Source: Paenibacillus sp. FSL R5-0517
GTDB lineage: Bacteria > Bacillota > Bacilli > Paenibacillales > Paenibacillaceae
Direction: 5' to 3'
Length of the DNA stretch: 64,000 nucleotides
Assembly: GCF_037974355.1 (NCBI RefSeq)
Contig: NZ_CP150235.1
Coordinates: forward strand, 434,001 to 498,000
In this document: one piece after another, positions 34,242 to 43,309 of the stretch
Numbering within the stretch: position 1 is the first letter of the stretch
Layout: each line of letters starts with the position of its first letter
Translations under genes and position numbers: made by a program
The notes under the pieces: model-generated
What the model saw: only the letters and a program-made list of their open reading frames with translations
Told to the model about the DNA's origin: nothing
Database searches by the model: none

Positions 34242-34271
34242 AAGCAGGTACCCTTATGGTATCTGCTTTTT
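34242..34271 (+). terminator. Intrinsic terminator
   Basis: AGCAGGTACC and GGTATCTGCT form a 10-position stem with one mismatch, followed by TTTTT. Confidence 0.85.
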
Positions 34272-34316
34272 GGTTATATAATAATGTAAAATTCAACAGA
34301 CGAAAGAGTGATGGGG

Positions 34317-34808
34317 ATGAGCACGAAGGGGAATGTTAACATTCGAAAGGCAGAACTCAGGGACTACTCTGGCGTGTCATTGTTGATGGATGAACTGCAC
34401 CAGATGCATGTCGAGGCGCGGCCGGATCTATACAGAGTGTTAGAGACTAGAATGGAGGAAAGGGAATTTACCGAACTACTGGAAACGGACAAGCGATACC
34501 TGTATGTTGCCGAGTCTTTAGAAACAGGCTTGATTCTGGGTTACGGGAGTGCGCAGTTGAGTGTAATTCAGGATAACCCATTGATGGTGGATCGCAAGAT
34601 GCTGTACATCCATGAACTTGTAGTGGATACCAAGCATCGGGGTCAAGGAACGGGCAAACAGTTGATCCAGGCATTCATCGAGCTAGGAAGAGAGCTTCAG
34701 GCAGACAGCATGGAATTATCCGTGTCGACGTTTAACTCGGACGCACAGGCTTTCTATGAACAGATGGGTCTGGTCGTTCGCAGCAGCAGGATGGAATATA
34801 CCTTGTAA
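34317..34808 (+). CDS. GNAT-family N-acetyltransferase
   Basis: Acetyltransferase of 163 residues. The ATG at 34317 is 8 bases from GAAAGAG; GTG 34308 and ATG 34311 are alternatives. The acetyl-CoA pyrophosphate loop is visible as HRGQGTGKQL at about residue 107, preceded by the beta-4 strand YIHELVVDTK. The end (SVSTFNSDAQAFYEQMGL) matches the GNAT helix 4/strand 5 region. The substrate is unknown. It sits alone, upstream of the copper locus. Confidence 0.88.
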   Translation: MSTKGNVNIRKAELRDYSGVSLLMDELHQMHVEARPDLYRVLETRMEEREFTELLETDKRYLYVAESLETGLILGYGSAQLSVIQDNPLMVDRKMLYIHELVVDTKHRGQGTGKQLIQAFIELGRELQADSMELSVSTFNSDAQAFYEQMGLVVRSSRMEYTL

Positions 34809-34872
34809 GATGCACTGCTCTTTATCAATCGAACAAGCAATCATCTATTTTTAACAAAATATCAAAATGAAC

Positions 34873-34901
34873 TTGAATACCCCCATGGGGTATGTTACTC
34901 T
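34873..34901 (+). promoter_or_regulatory. csoR promoter with CsoR operator
   Basis: The 17-base palindrome ATACCCCCATGGGGTAT (34877-34893) matches the known CsoR operator. It overlaps a promoter (TTGAAT at 34873, TACTCT at 34896, spacing 17), so apo-CsoR bound here would block csoR-copZ transcription and Cu(I) would release it. Confidence 0.88.
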
Positions 34902-34933
34902 TAGAAAAGAACGAAAGAAAAGGGGTGTTCATG

Positions 34934-35332
34934 ATGGATCATCAGAGCCATCCCGAGGAACCTTTGCAATCCTCCATGTCCGATTCAACGGAAGCTTCGG
35001 CTACAGTTCAAGAAGCAGTATCCTGTCATACCGAAGGCAGTGATGGGAAGCATGTGCGCAAGAGTCACCATTCGCAGGAGATGAAGAGTAACCTGGTTTC
35101 TCGTTTGAACCGTGTGGAAGGTCAGATTCGCGGGATCAAGGGATTGATCGAGAAGGATACGTACTGTGATGATGTGCTGACGCAGATTGCGGCGGCTCAG
35201 TCTGCTCTTAATTCAGTAGGCAAACTTCTTCTTGAAGGCCATATGAAGAGCTGTATTGTTGAGCGTATTCAAGCTGGTGAACATGAGGTTGTGGATGAAC
35301 TGCTGGTTACGATGCGGAAGTTAATGAAGTAA
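34934..35332 (+). CDS. csoR: Copper-sensing repressor CsoR
   Basis: Repressor of 132 residues (DUF156 family) starting at ATG 34934 or 34931 after AAAAGGGG. The helical core LVSRLNRVEGQIRGIKGLIE is followed by the Cu(I) ligand set Cys78 (DTYCDD), His103 (EGHMKS) and Cys107 (KSCIVE). This C-H-C set identifies CsoR and not FrmR or RcnR. It has a longer than usual N-terminal tail (about 50 residues, Ser/Thr/Glu-rich) carrying Cys31-His32 and His45-His46. The operator palindrome lies over its own promoter and a second copy lies before copA, so the locus is self-regulated. Confidence 0.94.
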   Translation: MDHQSHPEEPLQSSMSDSTEASATVQEAVSCHTEGSDGKHVRKSHHSQEMKSNLVSRLNRVEGQIRGIKGLIEKDTYCDDVLTQIAAAQSALNSVGKLLLEGHMKSCIVERIQAGEHEVVDELLVTMRKLMK

Positions 35333-35392
35333 GCTGAATCAATTCACCTAATTAATTTTATCATTTTAATATATCCCAAGGAGGAATTTACA

Positions 35393-35593
35393 ATGTCTAA
35401 TGTTACGTTGAACGTTACGGGAATGTCTTGCAATCACTGTGTGAAGTCGGTTGAAGAGGCTGTGAAGAATGTTGGGGCGAGTGGTCACGTGGATCTGGCA
35501 GCGGGAACGGTAGCTGTGGAATATGATGAGCAGAAAGTGAACGTGGATCAGATCAAAGCTGCGATTGAAGATCAGGGATACGATGTAGTCTAA
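35393..35593 (+). CDS. copZ: Copper chaperone CopZ
   Basis: Metallochaperone of 66 residues; CAAGGAGG lies 9 bases before the ATG. It is a single HMA domain with the Cu(I) site MSCNHC (Cys13, Cys16) and the conserved final part (AAIEDQGYDVV). It hands copper to the HMA domains of CopA. It is 60 bases downstream of csoR and presumably co-transcribed with it. An 11-bp inverted repeat follows. Confidence 0.95.
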   Translation: MSNVTLNVTGMSCNHCVKSVEEAVKNVGASGHVDLAAGTVAVEYDEQKVNVDQIKAAIEDQGYDVV

Positions 35594-35602
35594 CGGCATT
35601 CC

Positions 35603-35675
35603 AGGCTTAAACCGAACATGCTCATGGGTAAAAAGAGGTCAGAGGTCTTTTTTCCTACGAGTCAGGTTTAAGCCT
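35603..35675 (+). terminator. Inverted repeat and weak hairpin between copZ and copA
   Basis: AGGCTTAAACC (35603) pairs perfectly with GGTTTAAGCCT (35665). Inside the loop AAAAAGA/TCTTTTTT can form a small hairpin ending in T. It probably limits read-through from csoR-copZ into copA, which has its own operator. Confidence 0.5.
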
Positions 35676-35692
35676 AATTTTCTGTCTGACAC

Positions 35693-35712
35693 ATACCCCT
35701 TGGGGGTATAAT
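35693..35712 (+). promoter_or_regulatory. copA promoter region with CsoR operator
   Basis: ATACCCCTTGGGGGTAT (35693-35709) is the same palindrome as before csoR, and its right end overlaps a TATAAT -10 box (35707-35712). A matching -35 box is weak, as is usual for metalloregulated promoters. Confidence 0.85.
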
Positions 35713-35760
35713 TGATTGCAACATATAATAATATGAATCGACATGAAAGGAGCTGACATG

Positions 35761-38298
35761 ATGGTTAACTCAACGAATAAAGCAATGGATGCATCATCAG
35801 AACCTACAACATTGCCCCCTATGGCAGACGCGCCTGGACTGAAGACAACACTTCACATCACGGGCATGACCTGTGCCGCATGTTCGACACGAGTGGAGAA
35901 AGGCTTGTCCCGCATGGAGGGTGTGCATCAGGCCAATGTGAACCTTGCGATTGAACAGGCAACCGTTTCATATGATCCGAAGACAACCAACGTGAATGCA
36001 TTGCGGGATAAAGTAGAAGCACTTGGCTACGGTACGGTGTCTGAATCAGTAGATCTGAACATCACCGGTATGACGTGTGCTGCCTGTTCTGCGCGGATTG
36101 AAAAAGGTCTTTCCCGACTACCCGGGGTATCTCAGGCGAATGTGAATCTGGCGCTGGAGACCGGGCATATCGAATATGCCGCGGGCTCATTGAAACCTTC
36201 GGATATTACCGCCAAGATTAAGCAAATGGGCTACGGTGCTGAACTGCAATTGACGCAAGAAGAGACTACATCGGTTCGTGAACGTGAGCTGCAACGCAAA
36301 AAGTGGAAATGGATGATATCAGCTTTGTTATCAATTCCGTTGCTGTGGGCCATGGTGGGGCATTTCTCGTTCACATCCGGAATCTATGTACCTGAGCTGT
36401 TCATGAATCCGTGGTTCCAACTGCTGCTGGCAACACCGGTACAGTTCGTGATTGGGTGGCAGTTCTATGTAGGAGCGTACAAAGCACTACGCAACCGTAG
36501 CGCGAATATGGATGTTCTTGTCGCACTGGGTACCAGCGCAGCGTTTTTCTACAGTCTGTATCTGACGTTATCCAGTGGGTACTTGCCTTTTGCGTCGGTG
36601 GATCATGGGGCAATGGGAACGGGTACAGCCGCCATGCCTTCGGTAGAACTCTATTATGAGACAAGTGCGATTCTAATTACGTTAATTTTACTGGGAAAAT
36701 GGTTCGAAGCTGTGGCGAAAGGCCGATCTTCACAGGCGATTAAAAGCTTGATTGAACTGGCTCCACGTGAAGCCCGTGTCATCCGGGATGGACAGGAAGT
36801 TATGGTTCCTGCTGCATATGTTGCGGTAGGAGAGCTCGTTCTGGTGAAGCCGGGTGACAGCATACCTGTAGATGGTATCGTTGAGGAGGGGCAATCCTCT
36901 GTGGATGAATCCATGCTAAGCGGAGAGAGCCTTCCCGTGGATAAAAAACCGGGAGATGCCGTTACAGGTGCTACGTTGAACAAAAATGGCGTATTACGAC
37001 TGCGTGCGACACGAGTGGGATCGGACACGGCGTTGTCCCAGATCATCAAAGTGGTAGAGCAGGCGCAGGGTTCCAAAGCACCGATTCAACGAATCGCAGA
37101 TGTTATATCAGGCATATTTGTTCCGATCGTCGTTGGCATAGCCGCGCTGACATTCCTGATCTGGTATCTGTTTGCAAGTCCGGGTGACTTTGCGGGTTCC
37201 CTTGAAAAAGCGATTGCCGTGCTCGTCATTGCCTGTCCATGTGCACTTGGGCTGGCCACGCCGACCTCAGTCATGGCTGGATCAGGCCGTGCCGCTGAGT
37301 ACGGCATTCTGTTCAAAGGCGGCGAACATCTGGAGTCCGCACAACAGATTCAGACCGTGGTGCTCGACAAAACAGGTACAGTGACTCAAGGTAAACCCGT
37401 GCTTACCGACGTTATCACGGCTCCGAATTGGACGGAATCTGATCTGCTTGAGCATGTGGGAGCGGCTGAACAGAGTTCGGAGCATCCGCTGGCAGAGGCG
37501 ATTGTTGCAGGTATCCGTGCCAAGGGTCTGGAGCTGACCTCAACAGAGAAGTTCGAGAACATACCGGGATATGGTGTGCGAGCTTCAGTACAAGGGCAGG
37601 AGATTCTGGTTGGCACACGGCGGTTGCTTGCGGATGCACAGGTGGATGTCTCTGAGGAAACCGTTCAGCAGATGAACCGACTGGAAGAGCAGGGGCGTAC
37701 AGCGATGCTGGTAGCGGTAGATGGTCAGTGGGCAGGCATTGTGGCAGTGGCTGACACCATTAAGGATACCTCTCGTGAAGCGATCGGTCGTCTTCAGGCG
37801 ATGGGGATTGATGTGATCATGATCACCGGAGACAATGAGCGGACTGCTCGCGCTGTAGCGGAACAGGCAGGGATAGGTAAAGTGCTGGCTGAGGTTCTGC
37901 CCGAAGGTAAAGCTGCGGAAGTGAAGAAACTTCAGGAGAGTGGCCTGAAAGTTGCGATGGTAGGTGACGGCATTAATGATGCTCCGGCACTCGCTACTGC
38001 TGACATTGGGATGGCCATTGGAACAGGAACGGATGTAGCGATGGAAGCGGCGGATATTACCTTGATGCGTGGTGATCTGAACAGCATTGCAGATGCGATT
38101 GAGATGAGCCGGCGCACGATGGGGAATATCAAACAAAACTTATTCTGGGCACTCGGATACAACGTTATTGGTATTCCCATTGCGGCAGTTGGCTTCTTGG
38201 CCCCATGGCTGGCAGGGGCGGCGATGGCGTTCAGTTCCGTGTCGGTTGTCCTGAATGCGCTGCGACTGCAACGCATGAAGCTGAATAGAAATGGCTGA
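35761..38298 (+). CDS. copA: Copper-exporting P1B-type ATPase CopA
   Basis: Cu(I) export pump of 845 residues. ATG 35761 (or 35758) follows AAAGGAG; the ATG at 35743 lies before that site. Two HMA domains carry GMTCAAC at Cys38/Cys41 and Cys106/Cys109. Membrane spans begin near residue 180. The actuator motif is LSGESLP, the transmembrane metal site is Cys492-Pro-Cys494 ([12 protein letters not shown]), the phosphorylated Asp536 lies in DKTGT, and the hinge is [10 protein letters not shown]. Everything is intact. It works with CopZ and is controlled by CsoR. Confidence 0.96.
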   Translation: MVNSTNKAMDASSEPTTLPPMADAPGLKTTLHITGMTCAACSTRVEKGLSRMEGVHQANVNLAIEQATVSYDPKTTNVNALRDKVEALGYGTVSESVDLNITGMTCAACSARIEKGLSRLPGVSQANVNLALETGHIEYAAGSLKPSDITAKIKQMGYGAELQLTQEETTSVRERELQRKKWKWMISALLSIPLLWAMVGHFSFTSGIYVPELFMNPWFQLLLATPVQFVIGWQFYVGAYKALRNRSANMDVLVALGTSAAFFYSLYLTLSSGYLPFASVDHGAMGTGTAAMPSVELYYETSAILITLILLGKWFEAVAKGRSSQAIKSLIELAPREARVIRDGQEVMVPAAYVAVGELVLVKPGDSIPVDGIVEEGQSSVDESMLSGESLPVDKKPGDAVTGATLNKNGVLRLRATRVGSDTALSQIIKVVEQAQGSKAPIQRIADVISGIFVPIVVGIAALTFLIWYLFASPGDFAGSLEKAIAVLVIACPCALGLATPTSVMAGSGRAAEYGILFKGGEHLESAQQIQTVVLDKTGTVTQGKPVLTDVITAPNWTESDLLEHVGAAEQSSEHPLAEAIVAGIRAKGLELTSTEKFENIPGYGVRASVQGQEILVGTRRLLADAQVDVSEETVQQMNRLEEQGRTAMLVAVDGQWAGIVAVADTIKDTSREAIGRLQAMGIDVIMITGDNERTARAVAEQAGIGKVLAEVLPEGKAAEVKKLQESGLKVAMVGDGINDAPALATADIGMAIGTGTDVAMEAADITLMRGDLNSIADAIEMSRRTMGNIKQNLFWALGYNVIGIPIAAVGFLAPWLAGAAMAFSSVSVVLNALRLQRMKLNRNG

Positions 38299-38357
38299 CC
38301 GGCCCATGTTTACAGAGATATTCAATGCCTCATGGTAACAAAGTGAGGATAATACAT

Positions 38358-38389
38358 GCGCGGTTCGCTGCAGGCGGGCCGTGCTTTTT
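38358..38389 (+). terminator. Intrinsic terminator after copA
   Basis: GCGCGGTTCGC and GGCGGGCCGTGC pair (with G-T pairs) around TGCA and are followed by TTTTTG. Confidence 0.75.
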
Positions 38390-38549
38390 GTTGAGAAGAA
38401 ACAGTTTGAATCGTGAGAGAAGTACGGCCTGAATCGTTGGTCTAGATGTCCTTTTCTATGGAGAAAAGTTGGTATTATGCTGTTTTGTGAAAATGGATTA
38501 ATTACATTCATGAATAAATCTTATATTTTCTGAATATTTCAAAAATGAG

Positions 38550-38609
38550 TTGACAATATGGTCATATTCACATAAAATTTAAACGATCGTTTGATTCAAA
38601 CAACTGTTT
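38550..38609 (+). promoter_or_regulatory. Promoter with two TetR-type operator palindromes
   Basis: TTGACA (38550) and TAAAAT (38573) have a 17-base spacing, a near-consensus sigma-A promoter. Directly downstream lie the perfect palindrome AAACGATCGTTT (38581-38592) and AAACAACTGTTT (38598-38609). These resemble TetR operators and sit where a bound repressor would block initiation. The TetR gene at 39981 is the likely regulator. Confidence 0.75.
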
Positions 38610-38651
38610 AAATCAAATTAGAACTATTTTGAGTAATGGAGGACACCTTTT

Positions 38652-39812
38652 ATGTTACAGGCTTTACGTACATTGTTTAAAAAACCGCCAGTGATTGTAG
38701 GGATCGTAACAGCACTTATGTTCCAAGTGATCTTTAGCGTGATCTGGATGACCGCATATTCTGGAGTAAATGACCGTACGAAAGAATTAACGGTTGCGAT
38801 TGTGAACGAGGATGGTGAAATGTCCAAAGGAATTGCGGATTCGCTCGCAGGAACACTGCCTTTCCATACCGTATCCAATCTGAGTGCAGCTGAAGCGTTG
38901 GATCAGTTGAATCATCACAAAGTACACATGGTGCTGGATATTCCGGCTGGGTTCAACGAACTGCTTCAGACGGCTGGCTCAACCGCCGAGATTAAATACA
39001 CCATAAATGAAGCGAACCCGGTTACGATTAAAAGCATGATGCAAGGTGTATCGCAAAGTGTGACAAACACGATTAACAAACAAGCTACAGCACAAGGCGT
39101 TCAGACGGTGTTAACTGCTTCAGGTGCGCCTGCCGATCAGGCTGCTGAAGCTGCTGCGAACCTGGCTACCCGAGTGGAAGGGGCAACAACGTCCATCAAC
39201 CCGGTTAACGGGATGAATAATCAGATGGTGCCGATGATGATGGTACTGGCTTCCTATGTAGGTGCCATGATTATGGGGATGAACCTGCAGACAGCCATGG
39301 GTATGCTGTCATCTACCTATTCCCGCTTGACTTTGTTTGGCGCGAGAGTTGTCATTAACGTGGGTTCTGCATTGGTCGTTTCCTTGCTGGGATCATCGCT
39401 GATCGTTGCATTGGGCGGACAGATTGCACAAGGATTCGTTGCGTTCTGGTTGTTCCAGGCACTCTTCCTGTGTACGTTCATGTTCTTCTCCCAGTTCTTC
39501 CTGATCTGCTTCGGACCGGCAGGAAGTCTGTTCAACATCATCTCACTGTCCTTGCAACTGGTATCTTCCGGTGCTATGGTACCGCGTGAATTGCTGAACA
39601 GCTTCTATAGCGGCATTGGACAGTACCTGCCTGCAACATACGCCGTTCAGGGTATTCTGAGCGTGCAATTGGGAGGCCCAGGAGTTCAGTCTGCTGCAGG
39701 ATCTATCGTCATTGTACTGTTGGTTGCTGTTGCTCTGTCACTGGTTGTGACGTTGTTGAAAAAACAACGCATGCCAGCTGGTGCACCACGCCCGGTTCAA
39801 GCACACAACTAA
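38652..39812 (+). CDS. YhgE/Pip-like ABC-2 type membrane protein
   Basis: Membrane protein of 386 residues; TGGAGGACACC precedes the ATG. Layout: one span at 15-36, an extracytoplasmic domain (about 40-190) with the Pip-type opening LTVAIVNEDGEMSKG, and five spans in the C-terminal half. These match the DUF3533/YhgE-Pip group, which are permease-like proteins related to ABC-2 exporters and often involved in drug or lipid handling. The downstream TetR gene and the double operator at its promoter suggest inducible export. No ATPase partner is nearby. Confidence 0.83.
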   Translation: MLQALRTLFKKPPVIVGIVTALMFQVIFSVIWMTAYSGVNDRTKELTVAIVNEDGEMSKGIADSLAGTLPFHTVSNLSAAEALDQLNHHKVHMVLDIPAGFNELLQTAGSTAEIKYTINEANPVTIKSMMQGVSQSVTNTINKQATAQGVQTVLTASGAPADQAAEAAANLATRVEGATTSINPVNGMNNQMVPMMMVLASYVGAMIMGMNLQTAMGMLSSTYSRLTLFGARVVINVGSALVVSLLGSSLIVALGGQIAQGFVAFWLFQALFLCTFMFFSQFFLICFGPAGSLFNIISLSLQLVSSGAMVPRELLNSFYSGIGQYLPATYAVQGILSVQLGGPGVQSAAGSIVIVLLVAVALSLVVTLLKKQRMPAGAPRPVQAHN

Positions 39813-39862
39813 TACAACAGATACATGTAACGGCTTCATAAGATAGGACAATAGGATAGGAC

Positions 39863-39893
39863 AAGCACCCCGATGATTTTCATCGGGGTGCTT
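39863..39893. terminator. Intrinsic terminator
   Basis: AAGCACCCCGATGA and TCATCGGGGTGCTT form a perfect 14-bp stem around TTT. The T tract after it is short. Confidence 0.78.
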
Positions 39894-39980
39894 GGTGTAA
39901 TATAATAGACAGATGATTCGCTGGCTGCTGTCCTTGAGCTAGAGCGAATGAGATGAACGGACAAGAGGGAGCGGGACGGA

Positions 39981-40580
39981 ATGACGGAACCGGAGTTGGA
40001 TATCAAAACGAGGATATTGCTTGCAGCCAAGAAGCTTTTTGCACAGCAGGGGTATGACGGGACGAGTGTTCGTCAAATCTGTGATGAGGCGGGTGCGAAT
40101 GTGTCGCTGGTGTCATACCATTTTGGCGGCAAAGAAAAGGTGTTCGAGGCATTATTTGAACATTTCTTCCCCGATCATATGATGAACTCGTTGGCGGAAG
40201 AGTCCATGTCCTCGCCTGTGGAAGGTATCCGACGAATTATTGGTGAAGTTGTGAAGTTCACGATGACAGATCGAGAGATGAGCGATATTGTGCAGCTTGA
40301 AATTACACTGCGTACACATCGCACAGCTACCGTATTTCGTTTTCTGGACCCCGTCTGGACACGCGTGAGGGAACTGCTGCAAGAAGGAAAGGACCAGGGA
40401 TTGTTCCAAATCGAGTCCGTATCTTATGCAATGCTTCAGGTTATGGGTGTGGCTTTGGCACACAAACGGGCCAAGAATTCACGATTTGGCTTTGATTATC
40501 AACATATGAATACAGACGAGCTCGCGGAGCAGACCATTGAGTTCGTACTTCGAGGATTGGGAGTGAATCGCCATGAATGA
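39981..40580 (+). CDS. TetR-family transcriptional regulator
   Basis: Repressor of 199 residues with GAGGGAGCGGGAC before the ATG. The N-terminal helix-turn-helix is clear (ILLAAKKLFAQQGYDGTSVRQ, here given by its core KKLFAQQGYDGTSV; then VSLVSYHFGGKEKVFEALF). The C-terminal ligand domain is not assignable. It overlaps the nitroreductase gene by 8 bases. The palindromes before the Pip-like gene are its probable operators; co-regulation with the nitroreductase suggests a response to toxic aromatic or electrophilic compounds, by inference. Confidence 0.92.
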   Translation: MTEPELDIKTRILLAAKKLFAQQGYDGTSVRQICDEAGANVSLVSYHFGGKEKVFEALFEHFFPDHMMNSLAEESMSSPVEGIRRIIGEVVKFTMTDREMSDIVQLEITLRTHRTATVFRFLDPVWTRVRELLQEGKDQGLFQIESVSYAMLQVMGVALAHKRAKNSRFGFDYQHMNTDELAEQTIEFVLRGLGVNRHE

Positions 40581-41316
40581 AACCATTGAGTTGATGATGA
40601 AACACCGCTCTGTACGAAAATTTAAGCCAGACCCGGTAAGTGATGAGCAGCTTGCAGCCATTGTATCGGCAGGGCAGATGGCTTCTTCTTCAAGCAGTGT
40701 ACAAGCTTACACCGTGATTGCCGTGACTGAATCGGAGCAAAAAGCCAAGCTGGCTGAATTGGCAGGCAATCAGGCCTACGTCAATGAATGTCCCGTGTTT
40801 CTCGTGTGGTGTGCTGACCTATATCGGCTGAGTGATGCTGCGAAACGTCATCTTCCTGAGAAGGAATCGTATGCCGATTCGACCGAGAATTTCATGGTAG
40901 CCACGATTGATGCTGCTCTGGCTTCCCAGAATGCCGCTCTTGCAGCCGAATCTCTTGGCTTCGGAATTGTATATATCGGCGGGCTTCGTACTCGGATTGA
41001 AGAAGTCGCTGAGCTGTTGGGATTGCCGGAAGGCGTATATCCGGTGTACGGCATGTGTATTGGTGTTGCAGATCAGGAAACAGGAATTCGGCCACGCCTG
41101 CCATTGAAAGCCGTTCTGCATCATAATCGCTATAATGCCGAGCAGAGCCTTCAAGGTGTTGAGCAGTATGATGAGACTACAACTGCGTACATGAAAGAAC
41201 GGACCAATGGAGAACGAACGACCCCATGGTCCGAACTGATGGCGAAGCGCCTGACTGAGCCGGCACGGTTGCAGGTGAGACCGTTCCTGGAAGGCAAAGG
41301 ATTCCTGAAGCGTTAA
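40573..41316 (+). CDS. NfsA-type NADPH-dependent nitroreductase
   Basis: Flavoprotein of 247 residues; the ATG lies inside the end of the TetR gene (8-base overlap). FMN-binding features of the NfsA/FRP group are present: MKHRSVRKFKPDPV at the N-terminus, QMASSSSSVQAYTVIAV, then GFGIVYIGGLR and PVYGMCIGV. It reduces nitroaromatics, quinones or flavins with NADPH. A terminator follows. The operon with TetR implies induction by a substrate-like compound. Confidence 0.92.
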   Translation: MNETIELMMKHRSVRKFKPDPVSDEQLAAIVSAGQMASSSSSVQAYTVIAVTESEQKAKLAELAGNQAYVNECPVFLVWCADLYRLSDAAKRHLPEKESYADSTENFMVATIDAALASQNAALAAESLGFGIVYIGGLRTRIEEVAELLGLPEGVYPVYGMCIGVADQETGIRPRLPLKAVLHHNRYNAEQSLQGVEQYDETTTAYMKERTNGERTTPWSELMAKRLTEPARLQVRPFLEGKGFLKR

Positions 41317-41365
41317 GTTGAACGGAAGGTAAAAATTTTGTTCCACTTATATATATGTAGATTAG

Positions 41366-41397
41366 AAGCCAGTCGGGGTGAAAACGACTGGCTTTTT
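41366..41397 (+). terminator. Intrinsic terminator of the tetR-nitroreductase operon
   Basis: AAGCCAGTCG and CGACTGGCTT form a perfect 10-bp stem followed by TTTT. Confidence 0.9.
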
Positions 41398-41449
41398 TGT
41401 GTTGTGTGGGCACGGGCAAGTGAGAGTGCTTGCAATTACTTGACTGTAA

Positions 41450-42256
41450 TCAAGTTAAGCCGTAGAAACGCTTTGTATTTTGATAAAAGAGACGGGCGGC
41501 CCGTTCGGTTCCCATGCCGGTGATCTCACTCCATGCCTGAATGACTTGTCTGGTCATGGCAGGGTGTGTCATTCGTCCCTGAAACGGCCCTTCGAAGGGC
41601 CAAGGTCCGTCGGTCTCGGCCATGACTTGTTCTACTGGATACTGCCGGGCGAGTTCACGAATCTCTTCTTCATAACGAATATCCGGCGTGAAGGAGATGA
41701 AATAACCGTTGTCTGCCATGCGTCTTACCGTTTCGCGGGACCCTTTGAACCAGTGGAAGTGCGCGCGTCGGAAATGATTTTGCTCCAGCAGATCACAGAC
41801 GATATCCGCATCTTCGTATACAGCATGAAGGACAAGCGGTTTGTTATGCTTTTTCGCGAGTTGGATGAACCGTTCAAGCAGCTCGATATACCCGCTCTGA
41901 TCGAAGCGCTGTCCTGCCTGCTCAGCCTCCAGACGATTGTAATAGGGAAGGCCGACTTCTCCGATGGCTGTGGCTTGTCCCATATGCTTCTCGATCCATT
42001 GGAAGAACAGGTCCATCTCTGCAGCGGATGGCAGTTCCTGTTCCGGATGAAAACCGAAGGCCGGATATATGGTGCGTGGATGTTGATTTGCAAGCTCCAG
42101 ATTGACCTGGGCAGAGGCCAGATTCATGGATACTGCAATGACCGCTTCAACCTGCTGGGACGGAAATGATAGCAGCATCTCGCGTAGTTCGTCAGGGGGA
42201 TACTGATCCAAGTGAATATGAGCATCAATTAATGGAGCGAAAGCTTGAGAAAGCAT
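41450..42256 (-). CDS. TatD-family metal-dependent hydrolase
   Basis: Hydrolase of 268 residues starting at ATG 42256 (AAGGAGG upstream); an in-frame start at 42280 lies before that site. Metal ligands are visible: His13 and His15 in DAHIHLDQYP, Glu in IGEVGLPYY, a His in PLVLHAVYEDA, a His in AHFHWFKGS and Asp in AETDGPWPF. The fold is a TIM-barrel amidohydrolase; family members are DNases or of unknown substrate. It is followed by no other co-directional gene. Confidence 0.9.
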   Translation of the reverse strand: MLSQAFAPLIDAHIHLDQYPPDELREMLLSFPSQQVEAVIAVSMNLASAQVNLELANQHPRTIYPAFGFHPEQELPSAAEMDLFFQWIEKHMGQATAIGEVGLPYYNRLEAEQAGQRFDQSGYIELLERFIQLAKKHNKPLVLHAVYEDADIVCDLLEQNHFRRAHFHWFKGSRETVRRMADNGYFISFTPDIRYEEEIRELARQYPVEQVMAETDGPWPFEGPFQGRMTHPAMTRQVIQAWSEITGMGTERAARLFYQNTKRFYGLT

Positions 42257-42346
42257 GAGGGAAATCCTCCTTGTGTTCATATATAGTTTAATTATGGTAC
42301 GTCAGATTTCATATAATGGATCACCCATTAAAGGAAAATAATAACT

Positions 42347-42376
42347 TAAAAACCCGCGCTATTAGGATAGGCGGGC
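42347..42376 (-). terminator. Intrinsic terminator of the thiamine-precursor transporter operon
   Basis: On the minus strand CCCGCCTAT and ATAGCGCGGG form a bulged stem followed by TTTTT. The stem overlaps the last codons of the ATPase gene. Confidence 0.75.
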
Positions 42377-43270
42377 TTTCTGCTGTTCTTCTCTCATCCA
42401 CTGTGCAATCTGCCGTTTACGTTCAAGGAATGCCGATTCCTCCGTAATTTCTTCCCGTCTGGGGCGATCAAAAGGAACATGTACCTCATGCAACACCGTT
42501 GCAGGCCGGTTGGATAATACATAGACCCGATCCGCAAGCAGCAATGCTTCTTCGATATTATGGGTGATGAACAGCACCGAACGACGGTTCTGTTCCCAGA
42601 TATCGAGCAGCCAGCGCTGCATGTCGCTACGTGTGAGTGCATCCAGCGCGCTGAAGGGTTCGTCCAGCAGCATCAACTCCTGCGGACTAAGCAGGGCGCG
42701 CAGGAATGCAGCGCGTTGCTGCATACCGCCCGACAGCATATGCGGGTATGCCTGCTCGAATCCGGCAAGACCCACGCTACTTAACCATTTTCGAGCCTCC
42801 GCAAGTGCTTCAGCCCGGGGAGGAGTATCCATAGCTACTTCACCAGCAAGCAGTACATTGTCTTCAATGGTACGCCAAGGGAAAAGGGCAGGCTGTTGTG
42901 GCATATAACTGATTTTGCCACGTTGGCCCGTAACATCGTGACCGTTCATGAGCACTTGCCCTTCCTGTGGCTTCAGCAGACCACCGATGATATGGAACAG
43001 GGTGCTTTTGCCACAGCCGGATGGCCCAACGATAGCGACAAACTCACCTTGCTTCACAGTCAGGGACAGGCCGTTCAACACCGGTAGCCTGCTCCGTCGT
43101 TCACGAAATGATGCATGAACATCCACGACGTCCAGTGCAGGTGGAACCGAAGCAGCAGTCGTATATGTCGGTAGCCCGGAATTAGTCGAGTAAATTTTTT
43201 CACCGTGCTTTGGTTCCAATGTGCGTGCTCCCCGTTCAGGCTGGACGTGTTCGTCCTGTTGCTGATTCAT
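42362..43270 (-). CDS. ABC transporter ATP-binding protein for thiamine precursor (ThiZ-like)
   Basis: ATPase of 302 residues of the nitrate/sulfonate/taurine class. AGGAAGTGATC precedes the ATG at 43270. The first 48 residues are a hydrophilic extension not needed for ATPase function. Walker A is GPSGCGKST, the signature LSGGMQQR, Walker B LMLLDEPFSALD and the H-loop FITHNIEEA. Being last in a TPP-riboswitch operon with a ThiX-like permease, a YkoF-type protein and a ThiY-like binding protein, it most likely powers uptake of HMP or formyl-aminopyrimidine. Confidence 0.9.
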   Translation of the reverse strand: MNQQQDEHVQPERGARTLEPKHGEKIYSTNSGLPTYTTAASVPPALDVVDVHASFRERRSRLPVLNGLSLTVKQGEFVAIVGPSGCGKSTLFHIIGGLLKPQEGQVLMNGHDVTGQRGKISYMPQQPALFPWRTIEDNVLLAGEVAMDTPPRAEALAEARKWLSSVGLAGFEQAYPHMLSGGMQQRAAFLRALLSPQELMLLDEPFSALDALTRSDMQRWLLDIWEQNRRSVLFITHNIEEALLLADRVYVLSNRPATVLHEVHVPFDRPRREEITEESAFLERKRQIAQWMREEQQKARLS

Positions 43271-43309
43271 ATGCTGATCACTTCCTAATATATAGACTTA
43301 CATGCTTTG

